Assembly (NCBI GenBank): GCA_005878915.1
Contig: VBML01000055.1
Coordinates: 1 to 34,663, forward strand
Reading direction: 5' to 3'
Length of the DNA stretch: 34,663 nucleotides
Origin: Methanobacteriota archaeon
GTDB lineage: Archaea; Thermoplasmatota; Thermoplasmata; RBG-16-68-12
In this document: one piece after another, positions 7,810-16,477 of the stretch
Layout: each line of letters begins with the position of its first letter
Numbering within the stretch: position 1 is the first letter of the stretch
Translations under genes and position numbers: made by a program
The notes under the pieces: generated by a model
What the model was told of the DNA's origin: nothing
Seen by the model: only the letters and a program-made list of their open reading frames with translations
Database searches by the model: none

Positions 7810-8163
7810 ATGTCGATGGAGAAGATGCTTCGGCAGCTCCGGGAAACATGCGGGTCGACGGCCTCCGCAGTCGTGAGCCGGGATGGGCTCGTGATCGCGG
7901 AAGACATGCTGGAGGGCGTATCCCGCGAGACGTTCGCGATCATGTGCGCGACGATCCTTGGGGCCGGGATGACGGCCGCGACGGAGCTCCGAGTCTCGCC
8001 GCCGAACCACATCGTGCTCGCGACGAAGGAGACCCGAATCCACATCTTCGAGGCGGGTCCCCGCGCGCTCGTCGTGCTCGTCGCACCCCCGAAGCATGAC
8101 GAAGCGGAGATACGAGTCGCGCTGAAGCCCGTCATCGAGGAAATCCGGAAGGACATCGGGTAG
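7810..8163 (+). CDS. Roadblock/LC7-domain protein
   Basis: This 117-aa protein has the roadblock/LC7 fold pattern: a long first helix (MEKMLRQLRETCGSTASAVV), SRDGLVIAEDML, a second helix around MCATILGAGMTAATEL, then IVLATKETRIHIFEAG and LVVLVAPPKHDEAEIRVALK. Prokaryotic members usually regulate or dock small Ras-like GTPases, or form dimeric scaffolds. I start it at ATG 7810, nine bases after GGAGG, not at 7771 as in the ORF track. It is coupled to the V4R gene (stop TGA at 7806-7808). No small GTPase gene is next to it. Confidence 0.85.
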   Translation: MSMEKMLRQLRETCGSTASAVVSRDGLVIAEDMLEGVSRETFAIMCATILGAGMTAATELRVSPPNHIVLATKETRIHIFEAGPRALVVLVAPPKHDEAEIRVALKPVIEEIRKDIG

Positions 8164-8261
8164 CCCCGTGCCACACCCTGGCAAACCAGTAAATAGCACA
8201 CAAAAGGTCTACCAAACGACGTAAATATGACGGGGCCTCTCACGGCGCCGAGGGACAGCGA
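8164..8261 (+). promoter_or_regulatory. Intergenic region with TATA-like boxes before the membrane-regulator operon
   Basis: GTAAATAGC (~8189) and ACGTAAATATG (~8220-8230) are AT-rich islands. The second is ~36 bp from the ATG at 8262, which would give a short leader with GAGGG as a possible ribosome-binding site. Two near-repeats of GTAAATA 32 bp apart might be paired promoters or an operator. Confidence 0.4.
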
Positions 8262-9251
8262 ATGAGGGCCCTACGGCTAGCCCTTCTCGGCATTCTCGCG
8301 CTCGCTCTCTTAGCAGTCGCGCTCCCCGCCATCTCTCGTGCGACAGACCCGCCGGGCATGGACGGAGGGATGGACCCGCAACTCGTGCTCCTGGCGGACA
8401 TCCGGTCCGACTTCAATGTCATGGAATCGGGCTCGGCCCTCCCGATGCGCGTGGTCGTCGTGGACCAGCACGGGGTTCCCGTTCCGGGGGCCCTGGTCGA
8501 TATTTCGGCCGCCGGAGCGTCGGCAGCGCCATCCTCCGGGGTGACGGACGCGGATGGCGTCTTCCGGTTCCGGCTGACGGCGGGTCCTGCTTCGAGTCCT
8601 CTGCGGACGACGGTGATTGCGATCGCCACCATCCCGGGCGCGGCGACGGGATCGGACAGTTTCGCCCTCACAATTGCCCCGAAGCCGGTCCCCTTGCAGA
8701 TCCTCCCGCAGCACGAGGCCGTCTCTGTTGGGCTGGGGGCCCTCCTCGCGGCCGTGTTCTTGAGCACAGAGTTCGGCCGGTATGGCGTCTTCAAGGTCCT
8801 CGTCTTCCCGTTGTACTCCCGTCTGAAGAAGGAGGAGGTCCTCGATCACTTCGTCCGGGGCCAGATCTACGGGTACATCGTGTCCCACCCGGGGCAACAC
8901 TACAATTCAATGCGTCAGGATCTGAGGGTGACGAACGGCACGCTGGCCCATCACCTGCGGACCCTGGAGATGATGGGGTTCATCAAGTCCTACCGGGACG
9001 GGGTCTTCAAGCGGTTCTACCCCGTGGAGGTGTCGATCCCGCAGGAGAGCGGCGTCAAGCTGAGCGACCTCCAGATGAGGATGCTCGATCTCGTCCGGAG
9101 CGGCTCGGGGCCGACGCAGATGGAGATCGCGGAGCGGCTGAGCGTGACCCAGCAGACGGTCTCATACAACCTCCGGACGTTGAGCCGCGAAGGCGCGGTC
9201 CGGATGGAGAAGGACGGCCGGAACACCCGGTACTACCCGCTCGCCGCGTGA
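8262..9251 (+). CDS. Membrane-anchored tandem winged-helix transcriptional regulator with extracytoplasmic Ig-like domain
   Basis: The 329-aa protein starts with a signal sequence (MRALRLALLGILALALLAVA). An Ig-like or carboxypeptidase-regulatory-like fold follows (~40-145: VVVVDQHGVPVPGALVDISA, TDADGVFRFRLTAG). A single membrane helix lies near 155-175, and then two winged-helix domains. The first contains VTNGTLAHHLRTLEMMGFIK and the second LSVTQQTVSYNLRTLSREGA, both classic recognition helices. The layout suggests an outside signal relayed to DNA-binding domains on the cytoplasmic side, a one-component membrane sensor. The stop codon overlaps the next gene's GTG (GTGA), so it is the likely regulator of the four genes that follow. 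Ligand and DNA target are unknown. Confidence 0.82.
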   Translation: MRALRLALLGILALALLAVALPAISRATDPPGMDGGMDPQLVLLADIRSDFNVMESGSALPMRVVVVDQHGVPVPGALVDISAAGASAAPSSGVTDADGVFRFRLTAGPASSPLRTTVIAIATIPGAATGSDSFALTIAPKPVPLQILPQHEAVSVGLGALLAAVFLSTEFGRYGVFKVLVFPLYSRLKKEEVLDHFVRGQIYGYIVSHPGQHYNSMRQDLRVTNGTLAHHLRTLEMMGFIKSYRDGVFKRFYPVEVSIPQESGVKLSDLQMRMLDLVRSGSGPTQMEIAERLSVTQQTVSYNLRTLSREGAVRMEKDGRNTRYYPLAA

Positions 9252-10567
9252 CCGGGTTCGGGTCTGCCTTTATGCTCCGCGGGAGCTATCGTCGTCGAAA
9301 GGCCTCGACCGTGCGCGCCGTTCGCCCGCTAGTCCTCGCCATCGGCATCGCCTCCGCGTTCCTCGTCCTCGCGGCCGTCCCGCAGGAAGCAACGGCAACG
9401 CGCACCGTCACCTACCCGTTCATCGCGGGCTCATACGTGATCCCGATGGATGACCAGCAGCCGGACCTCCTGCACGCGTTCGGTCTCGTCCACGCCATCC
9501 TCCGGAAGGGCGTCCCTGCGTACCGCGTCCTCACGCCGCCCGCAGTCCTCCTGAAGGTCGACGCTCTCGGGCCGAAGGTCCCCTTCGACGGCGGGCCGAT
9601 TCTCGTCTGGGGCACGTACAGCACGGAGTTTTCTGAGGCCTCCGCCGCGTTCCCTGGGGTCGCGTACTTCCGGCTCGCGGAACTCGAAGTCCTGGACCAC
9701 GTCCTCCCGATTCGGAAGCCCACGGGCGTGCTCGTCATGAAGGGCGGCTTCGACTGGGGGCACACGGAGATCCTGCTCAACCAGCTCGGGATTCCGTACG
9801 AGGTTCGGCAAACCTCTGACGTCGTCGCCGATCCGAGCCTCCTGTTCAACTACGCGCTCGTCGTGGACGACTGCAATGGCTGGAGCGGTGCCTACCCCGG
9901 GGACGCCGTCGCGGACGCGTTCCGGGCCTTCGTCGCGGGAGGGGGGCACGCGAGCTTCACGGACATCGCTCTCAAGGACATGGAGGTCCTGTTCCCGGGT
10001 CACGTCTCCCTCTTCGTGAATGCGAGGGGCACGTACAACGCCACAATCCATACCTTCGGAGACGCGCCCTCCCAGTACTTTGGGCCCGACGCAATTCCCG
10101 TGTTTACCGAGATCGACGGGGTCGTGATGGGCCCTCCGATTGCCGATGGCGTGAACGTCCTTCTCGACCTCCCGAATTACCCAGCCGGCTTCCAGAGGAC
10201 CGCGTACAGGATTCTCGCCGCCTACTTCGGGTACGGAAACGGGACCGTCGAGGGGTTCGCGTACCATCCCTTCGAGCAGACGGGAGCCGGGCACACGTTC
10301 TCCTCCGTCCTCTACGGGAACACGTTTGTGTCCGCGGTGCCCTTCCTGCCGCCGGCTCCCCCGCCGGTCCCCGCGGCCCTCGGCCTCCCCACGCCCCCAC
10401 CCGCTCCACCCGTTCCTCCCCCGCCGCCCCCTCCCCCCAGTCTCCCCGTCGTGAACCTTGCGTACACGGGATATCTGTTCGCGGGCTTTGCGGGTCTCGG
10501 GGTCACCGATGCCCTGAGGAACCGCCTCCGACTCCGGGCTCGGGAGAAGATCGCTGTGAGGGTCTGA
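9248..10567 (+). CDS. Exported, C-terminally anchored protein of unknown family with Pro-rich stalk
   Basis: I do not recognise the family. The 439-aa product has a signal or anchor helix (~27-46, LVLAIGIASAFLVLAAV) and a large alpha/beta region. Segments such as TGVLVMKGGFDWGHTEILLN, NYALVVDDCNGW and AFVAGGGHASFTDIAL look like a glutamine-amidotransferase-like (class-I GATase) fold, which is inference. A Pro-rich stalk (~375-405, VPPPPPPPPSLP) precedes a C-terminal helix and a basic tail, so the bulk is probably outside the cell. GTG at 9248 makes a 4-bp GTGA overlap with the regulator, like two later junctions. GTG at 9311 would give a more ordinary short signal peptide and is a real alternative. 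Confidence 0.7.
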   Translation: MTGFGSAFMLRGSYRRRKASTVRAVRPLVLAIGIASAFLVLAAVPQEATATRTVTYPFIAGSYVIPMDDQQPDLLHAFGLVHAILRKGVPAYRVLTPPAVLLKVDALGPKVPFDGGPILVWGTYSTEFSEASAAFPGVAYFRLAELEVLDHVLPIRKPTGVLVMKGGFDWGHTEILLNQLGIPYEVRQTSDVVADPSLLFNYALVVDDCNGWSGAYPGDAVADAFRAFVAGGGHASFTDIALKDMEVLFPGHVSLFVNARGTYNATIHTFGDAPSQYFGPDAIPVFTEIDGVVMGPPIADGVNVLLDLPNYPAGFQRTAYRILAAYFGYGNGTVEGFAYHPFEQTGAGHTFSSVLYGNTFVSAVPFLPPAPPPVPAALGLPTPPPAPPVPPPPPPPPSLPVVNLAYTGYLFAGFAGLGVTDALRNRLRLRAREKIAVRV

Positions 10568-10568
10568 T

Positions 10569-11453
10569 GTGAAGCTTGGATTCCTCGTCCTGGCGACGCT
10601 CGTCCTTCTCGGCGTCATGATATCTGCCGTCTCGCCCCCCTCACGCGCGGTGTGGCCCTCGCCGGTCTTCGAGGACAACCTTGCCGTTCAGGCGAGCCCG
10701 GTTCGGCCCACGGACCAGGACCGGGTCACAATCGTGATTCGGACCATCCCCGCGAACACGTTCATCAAAGGGGCGACGATCTACGTCACGATTACGGACC
10801 CGGACAACGTCACGCAGGGGCCGTTCCCGAACCCCATGGTGCCCGGCAGCCCGCCCACGCAGGCGACGTTCGGCATCCGCTCGTACCCGAATGGAACGGA
10901 CGTGAGCTACTACATCGTCGCCTGGGATTTCGAGAATGATGTCGTGACGAGTCACTCCTATGCGTATCGAGTGGAGGGCGCCCCCTCGTTCGGCTGGCGG
11001 CATCCCGGATTCGATGAGAACGTCGAGGTGATCCTGTACCCGCCGCTCCCACAGCCGCACGACGAGGTGACCGTTTCCATCCGGAGCCGGGAGGCGAACG
11101 TCCGCATCGCGGGGGCGAACCTCCTCATCCGGTACGTCTACCAGGCCGACCCGCCGAAGGCCGGCGGGTTCGTGATGGCGTACGAGAACGCGACGGATCT
11201 CGCCGCAACGATCCCCGGATTCCCTCCGGGGACGCAGGTGATCTACTGGGTCACCGCATGGGACAAAGACGTGGAGACGATCACGTCCCCCCTGTTCTCG
11301 TACAACCTATCGGTTGACAAGTACACGCGCCATGAGAACGTCCCGTTCCCCTCTCCAGAAGCGTACGTCGGGACGTCCATCGGCCTTGCCGTCCTCGTCC
11401 CCATCGCGGTGTACTTCGCGGACATTCGGAGAAAGCGGAGGTCGCTGAAGTGA
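10569..11453 (+). CDS. Exported, C-terminally anchored protein with two Ig-like domains
   Basis: The 294-aa protein has an N-terminal signal sequence (MKLGFLVLATLVLLGVMISA) and two similar beta-rich repeats: VRPTDQDRVTIVIRTIPANT...VSYYIVAWD and PQPHDEVTVSIRSREANVRI...VIYWVTAWD. A C-terminal helix (SIGLAVLVPIAVYFADI) is followed by basic residues. Each repeat ends in the same 'Y(Y/W)(I/V)xAWDxE' signature, so they are internal duplicates of an Ig/fibronectin-like fold. GTG at 10569 is one base after the previous stop. The stop overlaps the AAA gene's GTG by four bases. It probably works with the AAA protein at the membrane; its partner is unknown. Confidence 0.75.
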   Translation: MKLGFLVLATLVLLGVMISAVSPPSRAVWPSPVFEDNLAVQASPVRPTDQDRVTIVIRTIPANTFIKGATIYVTITDPDNVTQGPFPNPMVPGSPPTQATFGIRSYPNGTDVSYYIVAWDFENDVVTSHSYAYRVEGAPSFGWRHPGFDENVEVILYPPLPQPHDEVTVSIRSREANVRIAGANLLIRYVYQADPPKAGGFVMAYENATDLAATIPGFPPGTQVIYWVTAWDKDVETITSPLFSYNLSVDKYTRHENVPFPSPEAYVGTSIGLAVLVPIAVYFADIRRKRRSLK

Positions 11454-14158
11454 CGGCCCTCGATACGACGGTCCGTCCGCGCAGGCGAGGCATCACGGAT
11501 TCGATCTCGGATCGGGTGCGGGCGCTCAAGCTCCCCACGATCCAGTCGATCTGGATTACGGAACGCTCCCGCCCCGCGCTCGTGAAGGGCGCCGCGTTCT
11601 TCGCCCTCGCGGCGACGGGGTTCGCCTGGATCCCCTTCTACCCGTGGTGGGCCGTCGTGTTCTTCGCGTTCGTCGTCGGGGCGCTCGCGCTGCGGTTCCC
11701 CTTGTTCGCGGTGATCTCCCTCGGTGTCCTTGTGTCCGCCGCGGCCGCCGCGCAGATGGTCGAGTTCGGCCTGTTCTTCCTCGTCTTTACCCTGGCGATC
11801 TCGATCGTCTCCCTCTTCGACTGGAGATTCGGGTACCTCGTCTTCGGGTCCGTGTTCCTCTCCCTCCTCGGTGTCCCGTACCTCCCCCCAATCTGCGCGG
11901 CGGTCGTGTTCACGCGGTTCCTCGCGGTGGCGTCGATGGCGGCCTCCGCGACGTTCCTCTCCTTCCTCGTGACGTGCGGGAACCTCAATGTGGCCGGCTT
12001 CTTCGTGGGGCCCCCTCACGGGCTCCCTCCGACGAGTTTCCTGGTCTTCGGGACGGCCCCGAGGCCGGACTGGACTCCGGGAGCCCTCGGGGGCGCCCTC
12101 TCCTCGATCGGGCTTGCGAACCCCGATGTGATTTCGACCCTCCTCTCGACGAATTACGGCGCCTCTCTCGTCCCATTCCTCGAGATCGTCCTCTGGTGTG
12201 GCATCGTGTTCGTCATTGCGGAGCTCATCCGTCGGAAGGACTCGTTGGAGAACTGGGTGTTCACCGCCGCGGTCGCGACAATCGCTTTGGCGGCGGGATT
12301 CACGCTCTCGAGCCTCGCCCTTCAGGTCCCGATCCCCGCCGAATCGGCGGCGCTGCTCGTGGGCGCCTTCGGGCTGATCGCCGGGACGACGGCGGCCGGC
12401 GTCCTGGGGAAGGAGGCGTTCCGGGAATACTTCCTGGGTCAGGTCGCGACGACGGTGGGCCGGCGTCTCGCCGATGTCCCCGAGGCCCGCTCGACGACGT
12501 TCTCCCTCGTCGGCGGCCTCGCGGACGTAAAGGCGGACCTGAAGGAGTCGATCGTCGTCCCGTTGAAGAGGCCCGAGGTCGCCGCCCAGTATGGCATCAC
12601 CCCGCCCCGCGGCATCCTCCTGTTCGGCCCGCCGGGGTGCGGGAAGACGCTGTTGATGTCCGCCCTGGCCGGCGAGCTGGACATCGAAATGTTCACCGTG
12701 AAGTGCTCGGACGTGATGTCGAAGTGGTACGGTGAGAGCGAGCAGAAGATCGAGCAGCTGTTCCGGACCGCCAAGGAGCGCCGCCCGGCGATCATCTTCT
12801 TCGACGACATCGACGCGATCGCGAAGTCCCGCGACCTCTACGCGGGCGATGACGTCACCCCTCGGCTCCTCGGGATGATCCTCTCCGAGATCGATGGCCT
12901 CGACAAGTCCCCGGGGATGATCATGGTCGGGACGACGAACAAGCCGGAGCTCCTCGACTCCGCCCTCCTGCGGCCGGGGCGGTTCGACAAGATCGTCTAC
13001 GTCCCGCCGCCGTCGCGCCCGGAGCGGCTCGAGATCGTGAAGGTCCACCTCGCGGGCCGCCCCGCGTCCCCCGCTCTCGACCTTGGCGAAATCGCGGAAC
13101 GAACGGAGCGCTTCTCGGGGGCGGACCTTGCGAACCTCGTGAAGGAGAGCGCGGTCCTCGCGATGAAGCGCTCCCTCTCCGTGGGCCGCCCGGTGGCGAT
13201 CTCGTCGGAAGACTTCGAGGAGGTGCTGCCGAAGATGAAGCCCAGCATCACCCTGGCGCAGGCGGAGGAGTACGAGCGCCTCCGGCTGATTTACGAGCGG
13301 AAGATGCACCGGCTCGACCGGGAGGTGGAGGCCCTTGGATGGGCGGACGTTCGCGGCTTGGAGGAGCTCAAGGCCTCGCTGAGGGCGTACATGGACCTCG
13401 TCTTCACGAAGGCGGGAGCGATGGCGGACTTCCGCGTCAAGGCCTCGAAGGGGGTCCTCCTGTTCGGCCCGCCCGGGTGCGGGAAGACGTATCTGATGCG
13501 GGCCGCCGCGAACGAACTTGGGATCCCCGTCCAGGTCATCGAGGGGCCGTCCCTCCTGTCCGCCGGCGGGGATGGCGGGGCCACGATCAAGGAGATCTTC
13601 TACATCGCGCGGGAGAACGCGCCCTCCGTCGTCCTCTTCGACGACATCGATCTGATCGCCTCCGCGAACGACCGAAGCCCGGAGTCCCGCAACCTCCTCT
13701 CCCAGTTCCTGGCGCAGGTCGATTCCATCGGCGAGCAGGGGCGGGTCCTCGTCGTCGCGACGACGAACCGGCCGCACGTCCTCGAACACGCCCTTCTCCG
13801 TCCCGGTCGGTTCGACAAGCTGTTCTTCGTCCCGCCCCCGGACCCCGAGGCACGCCTTGCCCTCGCCGAATCCGCGCTGCATGGCGTGCCCACGGTTGGA
13901 CTGGGCCGCGACGTCCTTGCTCGGCTGACCCGCGAAGCGGAGGGGTTCTCCAGCGCGGACATCATGGCAGCCGTCGATGAAGCGAAGTTCCTTGCGATCC
14001 GGGAGGGAGCGCGGGAGGTTGCGGCGGGCCACCTGGAGGCGGCGTTCGCCCGCTTCCGACCCTCCGTTACCCCGGAGTCCCTCGCTTCGTCGCGGGAGTT
14101 CATCCGGGTGCACAATGTTCGCGTCGCGATCGGAGGTCCCGAGGAGACGGAACCGTGA
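11450..14158 (+). CDS. Membrane-embedded tandem AAA+ ATPase (Cdc48/VCP-like D1-D2)
   Basis: The 902-aa protein has about eight hydrophobic segments in residues ~45-320 and then two Cdc48-type AAA+ modules. D1 has Walker A GPPGCGKT (393-400), pore-loop KWYGES (425-430), Walker B IIFFDDID and an SALLRPGRFDK arginine-finger region. D2 has GPPGCGKT (673-680), VVLFDDID and HALLRPGRFDK. In both Walker B motifs the usual Asp-Glu is Asp-Asp, which often slows hydrolysis. D2 lacks the aromatic pore-loop, reading LLSAGGDGG where Cdc48 has MWFGES. The family unfolds or extracts proteins, and the membrane domain suggests membrane substrates. GTG at 11450 overlaps the previous stop by four bases. The absence of a protease domain separates it from FtsH. 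Confidence 0.85.
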   Translation: MTALDTTVRPRRRGITDSISDRVRALKLPTIQSIWITERSRPALVKGAAFFALAATGFAWIPFYPWWAVVFFAFVVGALALRFPLFAVISLGVLVSAAAAAQMVEFGLFFLVFTLAISIVSLFDWRFGYLVFGSVFLSLLGVPYLPPICAAVVFTRFLAVASMAASATFLSFLVTCGNLNVAGFFVGPPHGLPPTSFLVFGTAPRPDWTPGALGGALSSIGLANPDVISTLLSTNYGASLVPFLEIVLWCGIVFVIAELIRRKDSLENWVFTAAVATIALAAGFTLSSLALQVPIPAESAALLVGAFGLIAGTTAAGVLGKEAFREYFLGQVATTVGRRLADVPEARSTTFSLVGGLADVKADLKESIVVPLKRPEVAAQYGITPPRGILLFGPPGCGKTLLMSALAGELDIEMFTVKCSDVMSKWYGESEQKIEQLFRTAKERRPAIIFFDDIDAIAKSRDLYAGDDVTPRLLGMILSEIDGLDKSPGMIMVGTTNKPELLDSALLRPGRFDKIVYVPPPSRPERLEIVKVHLAGRPASPALDLGEIAERTERFSGADLANLVKESAVLAMKRSLSVGRPVAISSEDFEEVLPKMKPSITLAQAEEYERLRLIYERKMHRLDREVEALGWADVRGLEELKASLRAYMDLVFTKAGAMADFRVKASKGVLLFGPPGCGKTYLMRAAANELGIPVQVIEGPSLLSAGGDGGATIKEIFYIARENAPSVVLFDDIDLIASANDRSPESRNLLSQFLAQVDSIGEQGRVLVVATTNRPHVLEHALLRPGRFDKLFFVPPPDPEARLALAESALHGVPTVGLGRDVLARLTREAEGFSSADIMAAVDEAKFLAIREGAREVAAGHLEAAFARFRPSVTPESLASSREFIRVHNVRVAIGGPEETEP

Positions 14159-14451
14159 CGCCGTTCGAGGTCTTCTTGCTCGGGCTTGTTGCGACGGTGT
14201 TCGCCGTCGCCATCGTCGCCCTCCGGTTTCCCCGGGGACGCGCCGAGTGGCCGCTGGACGCCCGCCGCACGGCGTGGCTCCTCATCAGCGGGCTCACCGC
14301 CGTGGTCGTGTTCGCCCTCTCATACGCGGCGACGAGGGACGTGCGGTGGCCCGATTTCGTGACAGTGACCTTCGTCGTCGTCTCTCTATGCCTCGCCCTT
14401 CTCGTTGCGGTTTCCGTCTTCCTCCCTCAGGGCCTTCGCGCGCGACCGTGA
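14155..14451 (+). CDS. Small three-helix membrane protein
   Basis: I do not recognise a family. The 98-aa product is mostly hydrophobic, with helices near 5-24 (EVFLLGLVATVFAVAIVALR), 40-60 (AWLLISGLTAVVVFALSYAA) and 68-90 (VTVTFVVVSLCLALLVAVSV). Short charged loops separate them. GTG at 14155 sits in a GTGA overlap with the AAA gene stop, so it is translationally coupled and probably a partner of that ATPase. Its last 66 bp overlap the 3' end of the convergent beta-helix gene on the other strand. Confidence 0.65.
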   Translation: MTPFEVFLLGLVATVFAVAIVALRFPRGRAEWPLDARRTAWLLISGLTAVVVFALSYAATRDVRWPDFVTVTFVVVSLCLALLVAVSVFLPQGLRARP

Positions 14452-16365
14452 CCGCCAGAACACCGCGAGAAGCCCGATGGCAAGGATGACCACCGACACG
14501 CCCCAGATGGGGACGAGGTCCACCCGCCTCGGCGCGTGCTCGATGTCGAAGGCGAACAAGTACGTCGTGCCGAGGCGATTCCCCGCGAGATCCGTCGCGG
14601 AATCCTGGACCTCGACAAAATACGTTGTTCCGAACTGCGGGTCCGCGATGGCGAAGCTCACGGACCGGCCGTCGGGGGTCCATTGAAAGTCGCTAACGCG
14701 GTGATTGAGGACCAGGATGGCCGCCTCCGTTGCGGTCCGGTTCATCGGCTCCGAGAACGTGATCGTGATGCGGGAACCGAACCGAACGCCAACGGAGTCC
14801 GCCGCGGGGATCGTGTCCGTGACCTCGGGCCGGACCTGGTCGGTCTGGAGGAACGTCTCCGTATGGGTCCGGGACATATTCACGACGCGCGGGGTCTCAC
14901 GGAACGCGTACGTCGGGTGGTTCACGGCGACCTCGACGACGGGCCGGGTAAGGGTCGGCGGCCCCTGGGTCTCCTCGAGGCGGGCGAGGACCCCGTAGAT
15001 CGCGACGTTCCAGCGGCTCCACCCATCGTCGTCCGTCGTCGAGCGGCGGATTTCCGCGCCGTCCTGGAAAACCCGCACGACGGTCTCCGGGATCGGGACT
15101 GAGATCTCAGTAAGGGTCCGGACATGGAGGAAGTTCTTCACCGTGAGGGTGGAGCGCTGGTCGGTGAAGTTCACCGCGCTCATCGAGAACTCGTTGTTCA
15201 GGGACACAATCTGCGACACGCTCGAGAGGTGGAACTGGTCGCTCGAGTTTGTCAGGGTCGAGTTCATCACGGTGATCGAGCTGTTCGCCGCGAAGATGAG
15301 GGCGTCGTTGTTCCGGAGACGCGCATGCGATACGGTCACGTTAACGCAGTCGTAGCACGTAAGCAGGCCCTGTAGCGTCGCATTCCCGGTGAATCCCGAG
15401 CCGCGGCCGGAGTCGAGTTCGACCCCCTCGATCTCGAGGTCACGTTCCCCGACTCGGTAGAGGGTCTCAAGCGGAATACCGTTCACGACGTTGCCGCGGG
15501 AGAGGGGGAGGGCGCCCTTCGAGTCGTATGGGATGTCGACCCCGACCCCGTTGTTCTGGATCACGTTGTCCCGCAGGATGGGCGACGCAAACGTCATCAG
15601 TAGACCCTCTCCTCCAATGCTGGGCAGCCCGTTTCCTTCGATTGTGTTGTTCACGAGCAGCGGGTCGGCGCCGACGATCCAGACGCCCCGCCACCCGTTG
15701 CGGATCGTGTTGTTCTCGATGCGGGGCTCCCCAAGGTAGACGTAGATGCCGAAGTAGTTGTCCGTGAGCACGTTGTTCCGGACGACGGCGTCCGATTCCT
15801 GCATCACAATGCCGGTCCGCTGGTTGAACAGCTGTGTATGGATCGCGTTGTTTTCAATGAGCGGGGCCGCGTTCGGGCCGATCACCTGAATCGCGCTGCG
15901 CCCGCTCTCGAGAATCGAGTTATTCGCGATTCGAGGCGAGCACTGCCGGATGTCCAGGGTCGTTGAGCCCCACGCGAAATCGGTCCACTCGAACACAGAA
16001 CCGACGGATCCTTGGAGCCGGATGGAGGTCCAGTCGTTTCGATCGGGGAAGGCGGCGTCCGAGGTGAACGTCACCCGGAGATTGGGCTGCCCCACGGAGA
16101 TGATCGTACCGAACACGATGATGGAGTGGGCGCTCGGCGTCGTTTGGAAGCGAACGTCGGTCCCGGGTTCGATGGTTAGGGTGATCCCCACGGGAACCGT
16201 CAGGTCATCAAAGACAATGTATGGGCTGCCAGGGATCGTCCATGTCGTGTTCGCGGTCAATGTCCCGGAGACGAACGTCGGGCCCGCACGCGCGCTGTGG
16301 GTGAACACTAGGGATCCTCCGAAGACAAGGAGCACTGCGAGCCCAAGAACCGCCCCCGCGCGCAC
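14386..16365 (-). CDS. Secreted NosD-like parallel beta-helix protein with Ig-like domain and C-terminal anchor
   Basis: The 659-aa protein has a signal peptide (MRAGAVLGLAVLLVFGGSLV). A beta-helix region follows (~70-400) with repeated turns such as NNSILESGRSAIQV, NNAIHTQLFNQRTGIVM, NNVLTDNYFGIYV and NNTIRNGWRGVWIV, the NosD/PbH1 pattern. A Big_5-like Ig domain comes next (DTIPAADSVGVRFGSRITIT, FSEPMN). A membrane helix (VSVVILAIGLLAVFW) and a basic tail end the protein. It should be displayed on the cell surface, and beta-helices of this kind often bind or cleave polysaccharides. No catalytic residues could be assigned. GTG at 16363-16365 lies ~28 bp after a TATA box, so the transcript is probably leaderless. 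Confidence 0.85.
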   Translation of the reverse strand: MRAGAVLGLAVLLVFGGSLVFTHSARAGPTFVSGTLTANTTWTIPGSPYIVFDDLTVPVGITLTIEPGTDVRFQTTPSAHSIIVFGTIISVGQPNLRVTFTSDAAFPDRNDWTSIRLQGSVGSVFEWTDFAWGSTTLDIRQCSPRIANNSILESGRSAIQVIGPNAAPLIENNAIHTQLFNQRTGIVMQESDAVVRNNVLTDNYFGIYVYLGEPRIENNTIRNGWRGVWIVGADPLLVNNTIEGNGLPSIGGEGLLMTFASPILRDNVIQNNGVGVDIPYDSKGALPLSRGNVVNGIPLETLYRVGERDLEIEGVELDSGRGSGFTGNATLQGLLTCYDCVNVTVSHARLRNNDALIFAANSSITVMNSTLTNSSDQFHLSSVSQIVSLNNEFSMSAVNFTDQRSTLTVKNFLHVRTLTEISVPIPETVVRVFQDGAEIRRSTTDDDGWSRWNVAIYGVLARLEETQGPPTLTRPVVEVAVNHPTYAFRETPRVVNMSRTHTETFLQTDQVRPEVTDTIPAADSVGVRFGSRITITFSEPMNRTATEAAILVLNHRVSDFQWTPDGRSVSFAIADPQFGTTYFVEVQDSATDLAGNRLGTTYLFAFDIEHAPRRVDLVPIWGVSVVILAIGLLAVFWRSRSRAKALREEDGNRNEKGEA

Positions 16366-16386
16366 GAGGTGCTCATAGCAGTGCCG

Positions 16387-16397
16387 CGATATTTATC
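16387..16397 (-). promoter_or_regulatory. TATA box of the beta-helix gene
   Basis: The minus strand reads GATAAATATCG, centred ~28 bp before the GTG at 16365. The spacing fits a leaderless transcript. Confidence 0.6.
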
Positions 16398-16477
16398 GAC
16401 TGTCGTACACTCCTCTGTGATTCCGTCCTCGAAGGTTCCCGCAACCTCGATTTCCGGCCGTGCGAAGGTGACCCATA

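Noticed and set aside
10340-10440. C-rich simple-sequence repeat
   Set aside because: It encodes the Pro-rich stalk of the anchored surface protein in frame, so it needs no separate explanation.
11243-14113. 956-aa open frame antisense to the AAA+ ATPase
   Set aside because: The translation is Arg/Glu/His-rich low-complexity text with no motifs. High GC removes stop codons in this frame, and the plus-strand AAA+ gene is unmistakable.
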